Shown here piece after piece: positions 25,787 to 36,082 of a DNA stretch of 64,000 nt. The DNA comes from Borreliella chilensis (GTDB taxonomy: Bacteria; Spirochaetota; Spirochaetia; Borreliales; Borreliaceae). The position numbers were made by a program, and so were the translations under genes. Where the stretch lies: the NCBI GenBank assembly GCA_000808095.1, contig CP009910.1, positions 558,001 through 622,000 of the forward strand. Direction: 5' to 3'. The notes under the pieces are model-generated. The model had not been told where the DNA came from and ran no database searches. It saw nothing but the letters and a program-made list of their open reading frames with translations. Within the stretch, counting starts at the first letter, position 1. Each line of letters starts with the position of its first letter.

Positions 25787-26593
25787 ATGCTTATTGAAGC
25801 ACTTAATGTAGGATTTTCCTATAAGGGAAAAGAAGTTTACTCGAATTTAAATTTAAACATTAAAACTCCTCAAACTTATTTGCTTCTTGGCAAAAATGGA
25901 GTTGGAAAAACAACTTTGCTTAAACTTGTAAGTGGGCTTTTAGAGCCACTAAAAGGGAAAGTTTTGTTCAATTCTTTAGCAGCTTTTCCAAGAAATCCTT
26001 TGAATTTAGTTGATTTATTCTTTGTTCCTGAAGAATTTTCACTTCCTAGATTGTCTTTAGCTGAATACAGTAAAGCTCTATCTAGATTTTACCCAAATTT
26101 TAATAAGGCAGATTTTGAAAAATATTTATCGAATTTTAATCTTAATACCTCTCTCAATTTATCTTCAGCGTCTTTTGGGCAGAGAAAAAAAAGCATTATT
26201 TCATTTTCTTTAGCTACAAATGTTTCTTGTTTATTGTTTGATGAGCCAACAAATAGTCTTGATATTAGTTCAAAAAATGTTTTTAGAAATGTGCTTTCTA
26301 ATTTAAATGATAGAGTTATTTTAATTACAGGTCATAATGTAAGAGATTTAACAGGAGTTGTAGATTATTTGATTATTGTTGGAGAAAAATCAATACTTTT
26401 TTCCAATTCAATATCTTATGTTAATAAAAACTATAAGATTAGAATTGTAAGCGAATTGAATGGAAGTGAATTATTCTATGAAAAAAATAAAGATGGGTTT
26501 AAGGCGCTTTATCTTGAGAGTAGCAGTGGGGTTGAAGTTGTTGATATTGAGTTTTTCTTTTTATATATTACAGAAAATAAAAAGGAGAGGTAA
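25787..26593 (+). CDS. ABC transporter ATP-binding protein
   Basis: 268 residues. Walker A LLGKNGVGKTTLLKL, signature region SASFGQRKKSI, Walker B CLLFDEPTNSLD, switch His in ITGHN. The start is ATG 25787, 5 nt after AAGGGG; the GTG at 25781 overlaps that site. Its stop codon is 6 bp before the next gene, a six-helix membrane protein, so the two make an ABC-2-type exporter. The divergent signature (SFGQ instead of LSGGQ) is typical of this subfamily. Substrate unknown. Confidence 0.9.
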   Translation: MLIEALNVGFSYKGKEVYSNLNLNIKTPQTYLLLGKNGVGKTTLLKLVSGLLEPLKGKVLFNSLAAFPRNPLNLVDLFFVPEEFSLPRLSLAEYSKALSRFYPNFNKADFEKYLSNFNLNTSLNLSSASFGQRKKSIISFSLATNVSCLLFDEPTNSLDISSKNVFRNVLSNLNDRVILITGHNVRDLTGVVDYLIIVGEKSILFSNSISYVNKNYKIRIVSELNGSELFYEKNKDGFKALYLESSSGVEVVDIEFFFLYITENKKER

Positions 26594-26599
26594 TAAAAG

Positions 26600-27451
26600 A
26601 TGTTTAGATTAAGAAGATTTTTAAATTTATTTTATTTTGATTTTATTTATAATAAAAAATTCTATGCTTTATTAATAGCTCAAATTTTGGGTATGATATT
26701 TATATCTTATTTGCTTGTTAGATTTTATTTTAATTTTTCAGCAACTGATTTTTTAAGATTTATTGCTCCTAAAATTTTTATTTTAACTTTGATTATATCA
26801 ATGTTTGCTATTTATGATTATTATAAAGTAATTCACGATCCGTTTAAAAATATTCTTTATTTTTCTTTACCTGTTTCAAGCTTTGAACATTATTTTTTCA
26901 ATTTAATTAAATATTTGATTGCATTACCTTTGATTTTAATATTTTTATATTATTTAGGGTTTAATATTCTTTTGTTTCTAGATAATGTGTTTTTTTTAAG
27001 AAGCGAGAATGCTGTTTATTTGGAATTAAGCTATCTTTCTGATTTTTTATTTTTTCGTTATTTTGATTTTTTGTCCATTTTTTCAATCTTTATTTTTTTT
27101 AGAATAGCTTTTAAAACACATTCTTTTGTTAAGACTTTAATAGTGTTTTTAGGAACTGTCTTTTTATTGTTTTCTTTTACATCTTTTTTCCATTCGGTTT
27201 TTAAATATTCACCGTGTTCTTCGGATTTAATTTTTTATTTTGATAGATTTTTGGACGATCTTTTTTTAAAAATGTTTTACAGTTTAGGATTTTTTTTGTA
27301 TTTAGCATCATATTTCAAGATAGTGGAGTTTGGAAGTGTTAGGAAAAAGGGCAATTTATTTGCTATTGTAGGATTTTTAATATTTTTAGTAATGTTTAAT
27401 TATTATTATTTAACCAAAGGTTCATTTTATTGCTTTGTAAATTATAATTAA
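26600..27451 (+). CDS. ABC-2-type permease partner, multi-pass membrane protein
   Basis: 283 residues, very rich in Phe, Leu and Ile, with about six hydrophobic segments (roughly residues 20-42, 55-72, 95-120, 145-165, 172-195, 230-275). It follows the ABC ATPase by 6 bp; its ribosome site AAGGAGAGG is in the end of that gene. This layout fits the membrane half of a two-gene ABC exporter. No family motif is recognised beyond the membrane pattern. Confidence 0.72.
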   Translation: MFRLRRFLNLFYFDFIYNKKFYALLIAQILGMIFISYLLVRFYFNFSATDFLRFIAPKIFILTLIISMFAIYDYYKVIHDPFKNILYFSLPVSSFEHYFFNLIKYLIALPLILIFLYYLGFNILLFLDNVFFLRSENAVYLELSYLSDFLFFRYFDFLSIFSIFIFFRIAFKTHSFVKTLIVFLGTVFLLFSFTSFFHSVFKYSPCSSDLIFYFDRFLDDLFLKMFYSLGFFLYLASYFKIVEFGSVRKKGNLFAIVGFLIFLVMFNYYYLTKGSFYCFVNYN

Positions 27452-27644
27452 AACAGTTTAAAAGGCTTAAGATTGAAGATTTTAAAATAGATTCATAGAC
27501 TTGGTGTTAATGATTTTTAATTTTGTTCTAAATTAATATTTTTATATGCTTTGATGAAGTAAAGTTTTATGTTTTATTTACTTGTTTGTATTTGAGTGTA
27601 AGTTTGATAATTTAGAATTTAAAGTTTCAATTTCGGGGTGTTCA

Positions 27645-29246
27645 ATGAAAAAAAACTTAAAGATTTTAGTAATAACAGGGGGTGTAATTTCTGGGATTGG
27701 TAAAGGGGTTACATCAGCGAGTATTGCAAGGTTATTTAGATATGACTTTAGGATTACTCCAATTAAATGTGATGGATATTTAAATACTGATCCTGGAACG
27801 ATTAATCCTGTTGAGCATGGAGAAGTTTTTGTGCTTGATGATGGAGGAGAGGTTGATATGGACTTTGGTCATTATGAGAGATTTTTAAATCTTAATGCAA
27901 AGTCTAGTTGGAATATTACAATGGGCAAAATATATAAAAAGATACTTGAGAATGAGCGACAGGGTAAGTATTTGGGAAGAACAGTGCAGCTTATTCCTCA
28001 TGTTACTGATGAAATTAAGTCTACAATTTTTCAAATTGCAAGTTCTGAAAATAGTGAAATGTTGATAATTGAAATTGGTGGAACTGTGGGAGATATGGAA
28101 AATATTTTGTTTATTGAGACAGTAAGGCAAATAAGACATGAGATTGGAAGCGATAATATTTCTTTTATTCATTTAACTTATGTGCCAAGTCCAGCCGGAA
28201 TTAACGAACAAAAATCTAAGCCTACTCAACAAAGTGTTAAAACTTTAAATAAAGCGGGTATTTTCCCCGATTTGATTATTGCTAGAAGTTCTCAAGTATT
28301 GACAGACCAAATCAAAAAAAAAGTAGCAATGTTTTGTAACGTAGAGAGTACCTCTATTATTGATAATGTTGATGTTTCTACTATTTATGAAATTCCTATA
28401 TCTTTTTACAAGCAAGGTGTGCATAAAATTTTAAGCTCTAAGTTAGGCATTAAGGTTGATCCAAAAATCGAAGAGCTTTCAAAGCTTGTAGGGGTTATAA
28501 AATCTAATTTTTTTGCACCTAAAAAAATTGTTAATATTGCTATTTGTGGTAAATATGCTGAGCTTGATGATTCTTATGCGTCAATTAGAGAGTCTTTGGT
28601 TCATGTTGCAGCTAATTTGAATTTACTTATTAAAAATACTCTAATTGATTCTAATGACATAAATGAAAGCTGTTTAAAAGAGTTTGATGGCATTATTGTT
28701 CCTGGTGGTTTTGGGAGTAAAGGATATGAGGGTAAAATTCTTGCTATTAAATACGCTCGTGAGAATAATATCCCTTTTCTTGGAATTTGTTTGGGTTTAC
28801 AGCTTGCTGTAATAGAGTTTGCTCGTAATGTTTGCGGAATACTTGATGCTAATACGGAAGAAAATTTAGAAAAAGATGAGCCTTTGGTAAATCCTGTTAT
28901 ACATTTACTTCCTGAGCAAAAGGGAATTAAAGATAAGGGTGCTACAATGAGACTTGGAGGATATCCTGTGATTCTTAAAAAAAACACAGTAGCTTTTAAT
29001 CTCTATGGCCAAGACAGGATAACTGAAAGATTTAGACATAGGTATGAAGTTAATAATGATTATTTAGATTTATTTGAAAAAAATGGACTTGTAGTATCTG
29101 GATTTTCAAGTGATTTTAAAATGGCAAAATTAATAGAAATTCCTAAAAATAAATTTTTTGTAGCTTGTCAATTTCATCCAGAACTTATTACAAGAATAGA
29201 AAATCCAGCTAAGCTTTTTTTGGGATTAATTAAAGCTTGCATTTGA
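27645..29246 (+). CDS. pyrG: CTP synthase
   Basis: 533 residues from ATG 27645 (GGGGTG upstream). The amidoligase domain starts [19 protein letters not shown] and has [20 protein letters not shown] and [11 protein letters not shown]. The glutaminase domain has LGICLGLQ with the catalytic Cys and FHPE near the end. The open frame back to 27582 adds 21 residues without family similarity, so I reject it. The enzyme converts UTP to CTP with glutamine. Confidence 0.97.
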   Translation: MKKNLKILVITGGVISGIGKGVTSASIARLFRYDFRITPIKCDGYLNTDPGTINPVEHGEVFVLDDGGEVDMDFGHYERFLNLNAKSSWNITMGKIYKKILENERQGKYLGRTVQLIPHVTDEIKSTIFQIASSENSEMLIIEIGGTVGDMENILFIETVRQIRHEIGSDNISFIHLTYVPSPAGINEQKSKPTQQSVKTLNKAGIFPDLIIARSSQVLTDQIKKKVAMFCNVESTSIIDNVDVSTIYEIPISFYKQGVHKILSSKLGIKVDPKIEELSKLVGVIKSNFFAPKKIVNIAICGKYAELDDSYASIRESLVHVAANLNLLIKNTLIDSNDINESCLKEFDGIIVPGGFGSKGYEGKILAIKYARENNIPFLGICLGLQLAVIEFARNVCGILDANTEENLEKDEPLVNPVIHLLPEQKGIKDKGATMRLGGYPVILKKNTVAFNLYGQDRITERFRHRYEVNNDYLDLFEKNGLVVSGFSSDFKMAKLIEIPKNKFFVACQFHPELITRIENPAKLFLGLIKACI

Positions 29247-29263
29247 GTTTTTTATTTATTTTC

Positions 29264-29788
29264 TTATTGAGTAGGCATATTTTCAAAATTAATGTTTGTC
29301 ATGTTTTCAAATTGCATGATTTTGTAGCTTAAAAACAATTTAGAAAAAATGGTTAGCATCATTATTGTTAAAAGATCAAAAAAAGCATTAACTATTGTAT
29401 TGGTAAAAGACATTTTTTCATAGATTATATCGTTTATCACTTTAGGCAAACTAAATGCAAGCCAAGTTATGCCAGATATTAGCATTGCTGACAATATATT
29501 GTAATTTAAGTTTGTTAAGCTTTCAAAGGAGTTGTTAGTTAGGTTTATTAAATTGTTAAATAAATTAACAAGGGCATTGATTAAAAAACTTTGTAATAAA
29601 TTATTGAAAGCTAAAATGGTAATAATAAATGTTTTGTGGTGTTTATTTTGAGTATGTAATGGTTTGACATTGCTAATTATTTTTTTAAATAATATTTTTC
29701 GGTATACTACTTCTAATAGTATTTTAAATAAAGTCATACTGAGTATTAATATTGAATTAATATCTGAGAACATAAATTTGATTAACAT
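29264..29788 (-). CDS. Unknown membrane protein
   Basis: 174 residues from ATG 29788, chosen because AAGGGG lies 6 nt upstream; upstream TTG/ATG codons have no ribosome site. About four hydrophobic segments (IDs by sequence: SILILSMTLFKILLEVV, FIITILAFNNLLQSFLI, ILSAMLISGITWLAFSL, FFDLLTIMMLTIFSKLF). No recognisable family. It converges on pyrG with an 17-bp gap and no terminator hairpin visible. Confidence 0.55.
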   Translation of the reverse strand: MLIKFMFSDINSILILSMTLFKILLEVVYRKILFKKIISNVKPLHTQNKHHKTFIITILAFNNLLQSFLINALVNLFNNLINLTNNSFESLTNLNYNILSAMLISGITWLAFSLPKVINDIIYEKMSFTNTIVNAFFDLLTIMMLTIFSKLFLSYKIMQFENMTNINFENMPTQ

Positions 29789-29926
29789 AATTTTCCCCTT
29801 CATTTTAGACAATGATTTAATTATAATTAGTATATATAAAATATTTTGATTTCTTTAATTCGATTTAGATTTTATTATTTTTATATAATAGTTTTAATTT
29901 TTGGCAATTTTTATTAGGAGGATTAA

Positions 29927-30517
29927 ATGAAAGAAGAAGATATTAGAAAAACGATTCTAATGAAAAGATTAGTTAAATATTTTTTTGATGAGCTTAAGTA
30001 TAGAATGAAGATCCCTTGCCTTAGGATAAGCAATAAAGAGATGAGCACTAAATATATACTTCTTAATCTTTTTAGAAAAATTGCAAATCTTCCTTTCAAT
30101 AAGCAATATGAGATAGAAGAACAGTTTGCTCTTGAAGTTGGTGATAGGGTTGTTCTTACGGACGCTGTTTTGATTAAAAGAATTGATCATGAAAGGTGTG
30201 TTATTGTTGGTGTTGTTGAGGCAAAAACAGATCAAGTTGATCTTGATTATGAATTTAATAGATTTTTTCTCCAGGATGAAAAAATTAATGTTCTTTTTTG
30301 GCAACCCAAAAAAGTTATTCTCAAGCAAGATGCTAAATTATTTACAACAGAATCAGATGATATTTTTAATTTTGACAATGATTTTAACTTGCCAAAAGTT
30401 AAGACTAAATTAGAAGAATTTATCGATATTTTTCTTTGTTTTTTTTCTTACAGAGATGCTCTTTTTGAGTATAATGAAATTAGTGGTCGGTATTCCTTGA
30501 TAAAAAGAAGCAAATAA
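29927..30517 (+). CDS. Unknown protein with a PD-(D/E)xK-like motif
   Basis: 196 residues, soluble. The middle region VVLTDAVLIKRID (Asp79), followed by CVIVGVVEAKTDQVD (Glu98, Lys100), has the D-x(18)-E-x-K arrangement and strand pattern of PD-(D/E)xK nucleases and the N-terminal region of type I restriction HsdR (pDfvl....lavIEaK). The helical N-terminus may bind a partner. It has an excellent AGGAGG ribosome site. Nuclease activity is inference only; no methylase or other restriction gene is nearby. Confidence 0.6.
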   Translation: MKEEDIRKTILMKRLVKYFFDELKYRMKIPCLRISNKEMSTKYILLNLFRKIANLPFNKQYEIEEQFALEVGDRVVLTDAVLIKRIDHERCVIVGVVEAKTDQVDLDYEFNRFFLQDEKINVLFWQPKKVILKQDAKLFTTESDDIFNFDNDFNLPKVKTKLEEFIDIFLCFFSYRDALFEYNEISGRYSLIKRSK

Positions 30518-30712
30518 AATTTAATATTGGTAGTAAATTTGATAAATAAGGAGAATAATTTGTATCTTTAGATGATTTTAAGATGAAAGTCTAAATTTAT
30601 TTCAAAGTGTTAACTTGTATTATTTAAGTTTAAAAATATTTTTTGTTTATAGATGTATTTGATTTGATATTAAGGTTGGAATAATATGTCAAATTAAGTA
30701 CTAGTCGCTCTA

Positions 30713-30739
30713 TTCAAAAAGTTTTTTTTATGATAGAAT
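30713..30739 (+). promoter_or_regulatory. Candidate promoter abutting the mcp1 start
   Basis: TTCAAA at 30713-30718 and TAGAAT at 30734-30739 (15-bp spacing), or TATGAT at 30729-30734 with a poor -35, lie directly before ATG 30746, which has no ribosome site. Either -10 puts the transcript start within 5 nt of the ATG. Confidence 0.3.
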
Positions 30740-30745
30740 CCCCTT

Positions 30746-31909
30746 ATGAAAAAATTTTCGTTTTTAAAGAAAAAAAAAGAAAAAGTTCTTGATTCAAATT
30801 TTGTAGACAATGACAAAAAAGATTTGAGTACGTATGAGTATAAAGCTCCTGTTAAGGAAATGCTAAAAGGATTTTATCATACTAAAGCTTCCATCTCTAC
30901 TTTAAAAGTAGGATTCGAGTTTCTACAAAGAATTTTGTTTTCTGGAATAGAAGATCTTGATCATATATTTTCTGTTCTTGTCAAGATGACAAATAATGCT
31001 CGTGATCATATAAACGTTATTTTTAGTGATCTTGGTAAGAATAACAAGGAAAAACTGAATCAAATATCTTCTGTTATTGTTGGAATTCAGGGAAGCTTAG
31101 AAACAATAAGTAATTTTCTTGGTGCTACCAATATGATTTCTCTTAATGCAAAACTTGAAGCTGCAAGGGCTAAAGAATATGGTAAAGGATTTTCTGTTGT
31201 TGCAGATGAAATTAAGCGTCTTTCTGATCAGGCAAAAGGTGTTATGAATATGATTTCTGTAAAGGAAATTGAGGAGGTTTCTAAAGATTTAATTTCTCAT
31301 AATCTTAAGGATTTGCAGATTGATATTGATAAGTTCTTTGTTGGGATTCTTGAACAGCTTAATTATCTTGAGAGCATATTTAAACGTTTTTCAAGTAGTC
31401 AAGAGGAGTTTTCTTCTTTGTTGGAAAATCTTGAGAGCATAGATGCTAATATGGCTTATTATTCAAAGAACTGTGATTCTTTGATTAGTTCTGATACTTT
31501 TATGCTTTCTAATGATGAATTTTTAAAAGAGCTAGAATTTATTATCTCAGAGCAATTTTCTTGGATTAATAATTTGAGATTAATTGTTGAAGGGCAGAAG
31601 TCAATGTTCATTCAAACGGATGTTTCCAAGCATGGGTTTGGATTGTTTTATAAAGGATTGTCTCCTAAGAATGATGTTATTAAGCAGTTGTGGGAAGAAG
31701 TATATATTCCTTATTTAAATATTAATAAGTTTGCAACCGAAATTGTGATTATATTTAGAACAGAAAATCGCAATGATAGTGATTTAAGGCAAGCTAAAGA
31801 TTTTTTGTCTCAAGCTGAAAGTTTGTCTGAAGAGATTGTTAGAAAGCTAGAGCACATTAAAAAAATGGTAATTGAATTGGATAATCAAGGAATTAGTGTT
31901 TTTTCTTGA
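30746..31909 (+). CDS. mcp1: Soluble methyl-accepting chemotaxis protein
   Basis: 387 residues, no membrane helix, a basic N-terminus (KKFSFLKKKKEK). The chemoreceptor tip is recognisable but modified: GATNMISLNAKLEAARAKEY then GKGFSVVADEIKRLSDQA. Unlike classical receptors, the tip is followed by only part of the returning helix, then by a different helical region and a C-terminal segment (ISEQFSWINNLRLIVEGQ ... YIPYLNINKFATEIVIIFRT) that may be a sensor. It is expected to sit in a cytoplasmic array or near one. It stands alone upstream of dnaE. Confidence 0.85.
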   Translation: MKKFSFLKKKKEKVLDSNFVDNDKKDLSTYEYKAPVKEMLKGFYHTKASISTLKVGFEFLQRILFSGIEDLDHIFSVLVKMTNNARDHINVIFSDLGKNNKEKLNQISSVIVGIQGSLETISNFLGATNMISLNAKLEAARAKEYGKGFSVVADEIKRLSDQAKGVMNMISVKEIEEVSKDLISHNLKDLQIDIDKFFVGILEQLNYLESIFKRFSSSQEEFSSLLENLESIDANMAYYSKNCDSLISSDTFMLSNDEFLKELEFIISEQFSWINNLRLIVEGQKSMFIQTDVSKHGFGLFYKGLSPKNDVIKQLWEEVYIPYLNINKFATEIVIIFRTENRNDSDLRQAKDFLSQAESLSEEIVRKLEHIKKMVIELDNQGISVFS

Positions 31910-32039
31910 TTATTTTGATGAGATTTTTTGCAATAATTTAAATTAGGGATTTAAAAATTATTATAACTTTTTAAGTTTTTGTTTATTTGGCTAAGGTTTG
32001 TTAAAAATCAAGTTTTATTTTGATAAAATAATTTTAGGT

Positions 32040-35000
32040 ATGAATTTTAGATCTAAGTTTATTCATCTTCATGTTCATTCAGATTATTCTCTTTTAGATG
32101 GGGCTGCAAAAATATCAGACATTATAGCAAAAGCTAAAAAATGCAATATGTCGCATATTGCATTAACGGACCATGGTAATCTTTTTGGAGCTATTAAATT
32201 TTATAAAGAAGCTAAAAAAGCGGAGATTAAGCCAATAATCGGCATTGAAGCTTATATGGCAAAAACTTCTAAGTTTCTAAAAAAACATGATGATCTTGGA
32301 AAAATGTCTTATCATTTAATTTTGCTTGCTAAGAATGAACTGGGTTATAAAAACTTATTAAAGTTAACAAGTGTTTCTTATCTTGAAGGGTTTTATTATC
32401 GTCCAAGGATAGATAAAGAGGATCTTGAAAAATACTCAGAAGGTTTAATTTGCACTTCAGCTTGTATTGGAGGGCTTATTCCAAGACTTATTTTGGCCAA
32501 CAGATTTGAAGAGGCTAAGAATGAAATTCTTTGGTTTAAGAAAGTTTTTGGTAATGATTTTTATCTTGAGATACAAAGGCATGGCATTAAAGATCAAGAT
32601 ATTGTAAACAAAAGGTTGGTTGAGTATTCTAGGGAGCTCGGAGTTCCTTTAACAGCATCTAATGATTCTCATTATGTTAACAGAGAAGATTCAGTTGCTC
32701 AAGATATCATTGTTTGCATTGGCACTGGTGCTAAGAAAAGCGATGAGAATAGGTTGAAAATGGAAACCAATGAATTTTATATTAAATCTCAGGAAGAAAT
32801 GTGTGAACTTTTTGTTGATTTGCCTGAAGCTTTGGAAAATACTGTAAGGATTGCAGAAAAGTGTGATGATTTTAAAATAACTTTTCCAGGACCCATTTTG
32901 CCTGATTATCAAATTCCTATTGAATTTAAAACTCTTGGTGAATATTTGGAGCATCTCACTCTTGAGGGATTAAAGTTTAGATATAAAACTTTGACAAGCA
33001 AAATAAAAGATAGAGCTTTTTATGAATTGAGCGTGATAATTGGGATGGGCTTTGAAGGCTATTTTTTGATTGTTTGGGATTTTATTAAATTTGCTCATGA
33101 TCACGATATTCCTGTTGGAGCTGGACGTGGTTCTGGTGCTGGTTCAATTGTAGCTTATGCTCTTAGGATTACCGATATTGACCCTTTAAAGTATAATTTG
33201 CTTTTTGAGAGATTTTTAAATCCTGAGCGTATTTCTATGCCCGATTTTGACATTGATTTTTGCTTTGAAGGTAGAGACGAGATTATAAGGTATGTCACCA
33301 ATAAATATGGGGAGGATAAGGTAGCTCAAATAATTACTTTTGGAACTTTAAAGCCCAAAGCTGTAGTCAAAGATGTAGCTCGAGTTTTGGATATTCCATT
33401 TTCTGAATCAAACGAACTTACTAAATTTATTCCTGATGGACCTAAGGTTTCTTTAAAAGAAGTTTTAGATGATAATTCTTTGAAAGAGTATTTTACTAGC
33501 AAGCCTGTTTATAAAGAATTAATGAATGCTGCGTTGGTCCTTGAAGGAATGAATAGGCATGCTTCAACTCATGCTGCAGGAATTGTGATTTCTAAAACTC
33601 CTTTAACCGATTATGTGCCTCTTTATAAGGATTATAAGCAAGGCTCTGTTTCTACTCAATATACTATGGATTTGCTTGAAGAATGTGGACTTGTTAAGAT
33701 GGATTTCCTTGGTTTGAAAACATTAACTTTAATAAAAAATGCAGAAAATCTTATCAAGAGTATAAATCCCGATTTTGACATAAAAAATATTCCAGATAAT
33801 GATGTTAAGACTTTTAAGATGTTAGGAGAAGGAAGAAGTGCGTCTGTTTTTCAATTTGAGTCTGAGGGAATGCAACAAATTCTAAAAGACGCAAAGCCTG
33901 ACAATATTGAAGATTTAATAGCCTTAAATGCGCTTTATAGACCAGGCCCTATGCAATTTATTCCCCAATTTATTGCTGCTAAAAAGGGTGTTAAGAGGAT
34001 TAAGTATCCTCATCCGGATTTAAAGGAAGTTTTAAGACCAACTTATGGGGTTATTGTTTATCAAGAACAAGTAATGGAAGTTGCAAGAATAATTGGAGGG
34101 TTTTCTCTTGGCAAAGCTGATATTTTAAGGCGTGCTATGGGTAAAAAGAAAGAAGACGAGATGAATGAAATGAAAGTCGACTTTTTAAGAGGTGCTATTG
34201 ATAAGGGTTACGGTAAGGAAATTGCTAGTGAAATTTTTGAACTTTTAAAGCCTTTTTCAGGTTATGGATTTAATAAATCGCATGCAGCAGCGTATTCTTT
34301 AATAGCGTATCAAACTGCTTATCTTAAGGCAAATTATCCTGAGCATTTTATGGCTGCCAACTTGACAAATGAAATTAATAATAATGAAAAGCTTTCTTAT
34401 TACATTGAAGAATCAAAAGCTATAGGAATAAACGTACTAAAGCCCGATATAAATCGATCTTTTAGAGAATTTCGTGTAACTGGCTCTGGGATTTCTTATG
34501 GGCTTAATGGGATTAAAAATCTTGGAGGGATTGTTGTCGATTTAATGATTGCTGAGAGAGAGGAAAAAGGGAAATATAGTTCTTTTGAAGATTTTATTAG
34601 ACGTGTGGATGATAAAGTAATTAATAAGAAATTTTTAGAATCTGCAATCAAATCTGGACTTTTTGATAGCTTAGGGCAGAATAGGAAAACTTTATTTGAA
34701 AATCTTGATCGTTTGATTGAAGTTGTTTCAGAAGATAAGAACAATAAAAAACTTGGTCAAAATAGTTTATTTGATGTTCTTGAAAGTCAAGATCTAATTC
34801 AACAAAGTTTTAATTATCAAGTTTATGAAGAGTATTCTTATTCTGAGCTTTTGGGGTTTGAAAAAGAGCTTTTAGGATTTTATGTGTCAGGACATCCCCT
34901 TGATCCTTATAAAAAGGCAATTAATAGTTTTTCTAGTTTTGATGTTATAAGAGATCTTGCTTCTAAAAAAGATAGTATTGTTCAATTTTCTGGTATTTTA

Positions 35001-35483
35001 AATTCAATAAAAGTTATTCAGACTAAAAGAAATAATGCAAGAATGGCTTTTGGCTCTATAGAAGATTTTAAGGGTACAATAGATATTGTAGTTTTTACAG
35101 AAAGCTATGAAAGATACAAGAATTTTTTACTTGAGGGCAATATTATTGGGGTTATAGGTAGACTTACATTTAATAGAGACAAATTTTCAATTGTAGTTGA
35201 AAAAGTTTTAAATATTGAGAGGCTCTCTGAAAATAAAGTAAGTAATATTCATATTAAATTTTTAAATAGTAAATTAAATGATTTGCAATTACTTAATTCT
35301 TTGAAGGAAAGTATAAATAATTTTGAAGACAATTCTGGATTGTCAAATGTTTATTTTTATTTAAGAGAAAATGGTAAGGATTTAAAATTAAAAATGAATT
35401 CAATTTTAAATTTTGGACCAGATGCAGATAAGCTTGATAAGTTGAGAAGGTGTGTAATAGTTGAAGATGTTTGGGTTGATTAG
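32040..35483 (+). CDS. dnaE: DNA polymerase III alpha subunit
   Basis: 1147 residues from ATG 32040. N-terminal PHP domain (FIHLHVHSDYSLLDG, ALTDHGNLFG), polymerase palm with PVGAGRGSGAGSIVAYAL and catalytic aspartates in MPDFDIDFCFEGRDEI, fingers with FNKSHAAAYSLIAYQTAYLK, and a C-terminal OB fold. It is the DnaE1-type replicative polymerase. The frame extends to 31998, but family similarity begins at the chosen ATG. The ATG has no good ribosome site and TAAAAT (32024-32029) is close upstream, so the leader is short. Confidence 0.97.
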   Translation: MNFRSKFIHLHVHSDYSLLDGAAKISDIIAKAKKCNMSHIALTDHGNLFGAIKFYKEAKKAEIKPIIGIEAYMAKTSKFLKKHDDLGKMSYHLILLAKNELGYKNLLKLTSVSYLEGFYYRPRIDKEDLEKYSEGLICTSACIGGLIPRLILANRFEEAKNEILWFKKVFGNDFYLEIQRHGIKDQDIVNKRLVEYSRELGVPLTASNDSHYVNREDSVAQDIIVCIGTGAKKSDENRLKMETNEFYIKSQEEMCELFVDLPEALENTVRIAEKCDDFKITFPGPILPDYQIPIEFKTLGEYLEHLTLEGLKFRYKTLTSKIKDRAFYELSVIIGMGFEGYFLIVWDFIKFAHDHDIPVGAGRGSGAGSIVAYALRITDIDPLKYNLLFERFLNPERISMPDFDIDFCFEGRDEIIRYVTNKYGEDKVAQIITFGTLKPKAVVKDVARVLDIPFSESNELTKFIPDGPKVSLKEVLDDNSLKEYFTSKPVYKELMNAALVLEGMNRHASTHAAGIVISKTPLTDYVPLYKDYKQGSVSTQYTMDLLEECGLVKMDFLGLKTLTLIKNAENLIKSINPDFDIKNIPDNDVKTFKMLGEGRSASVFQFESEGMQQILKDAKPDNIEDLIALNALYRPGPMQFIPQFIAAKKGVKRIKYPHPDLKEVLRPTYGVIVYQEQVMEVARIIGGFSLGKADILRRAMGKKKEDEMNEMKVDFLRGAIDKGYGKEIASEIFELLKPFSGYGFNKSHAAAYSLIAYQTAYLKANYPEHFMAANLTNEINNNEKLSYYIEESKAIGINVLKPDINRSFREFRVTGSGISYGLNGIKNLGGIVVDLMIAEREEKGKYSSFEDFIRRVDDKVINKKFLESAIKSGLFDSLGQNRKTLFENLDRLIEVVSEDKNNKKLGQNSLFDVLESQDLIQQSFNYQVYEEYSYSELLGFEKELLGFYVSGHPLDPYKKAINSFSSFDVIRDLASKKDSIVQFSGILNSIKVIQTKRNNARMAFGSIEDFKGTIDIVVFTESYERYKNFLLEGNIIGVIGRLTFNRDKFSIVVEKVLNIERLSENKVSNIHIKFLNSKLNDLQLLNSLKESINNFEDNSGLSNVYFYLRENGKDLKLKMNSILNFGPDADKLDKLRRCVIVEDVWVD

Positions 35484-35491
35484 GAGGAGCT

Positions 35492-36073
35492 GTGTTGTTT
35501 GTTTTAATAGAAACTTTAATGGTATTTTTGCAGATTTATAGGATTTTAATTTTAATTAGGATCATTTTGAGCTGGCTTGTGTCTTCTGGGATTAATACCA
35601 ATGTATTTTTCAGATTTATACATATTGTCACAGAGCCATTTTTATCTTTTTTCAGAAGAATTCCGTTTTTTACATTTGGTATGTTTGATTTTTCTCCAAT
35701 TGCAGCTTTAATCACTCTAACTATTGTTGAAAGAATGTTGGTTTATGGAAATTATAAGCTTTCTACATTTTTTATTTTATTTATTGTTGAGATTTGGGGA
35801 ATATTTAGGAGTATTTTTATTGCCATAGTTTTCTTTTTATTGTTGAGATTGTTATTATTGCTTTTGAATTTGTTCCAAGATTCAAGCTTTTTAAAAACGG
35901 TTGATTCATTTTTATTTCCTTTGTCTACTCGGATAAGTGGATTAGTTACTGATAAGCATATGTCTTATACTTTCCGTTTGATTGTTGGGAGCGCTTTAAT
36001 GGTGGCATTTATAATTATTATTGAACAAGTTGTATTTGCTATTAGAATTTTAGGAACATATTTACCTTTTTAG
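35492..36073 (+). CDS. YggT-family membrane protein
   Basis: 193 residues with two YggT repeats. The first is LIRIILSWLV....IVTEPFLSFFRRI...DFSPIAALITL; the second is LLRLLLLLLNLFQDSSF....FLFPLSTRISGLVTD. Four to five membrane helices are predicted. YggT proteins are linked to membrane homeostasis and, in some bacteria, to cell division; the role here is unknown. It begins 8 bp after dnaE behind AGGAGGAG; GTG 35492 or TTG 35495 are possible starts. It ends 9 bp before recG, so dnaE, this gene and recG form one operon. Confidence 0.8.
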   Translation: MLFVLIETLMVFLQIYRILILIRIILSWLVSSGINTNVFFRFIHIVTEPFLSFFRRIPFFTFGMFDFSPIAALITLTIVERMLVYGNYKLSTFFILFIVEIWGIFRSIFIAIVFFLLLRLLLLLLNLFQDSSFLKTVDSFLFPLSTRISGLVTDKHMSYTFRLIVGSALMVAFIIIIEQVVFAIRILGTYLPF

Positions 36074-36082
36074 GAGATTAAA

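Noticed and set aside
27582-27644. 21-residue N-terminal extension of CTP synthase
   Set aside because: No family similarity; a ribosome site precedes the internal ATG at 27645.
28601-28987. 128-codon antisense frame inside pyrG
   Set aside because: Shadow of a conserved gene with biased codons; no support.
30548-30564. AAGGAG followed by TTG, as if starting a gene before mcp1
   Set aside because: The frame stops after three codons and nearby ATGs also stop at once.
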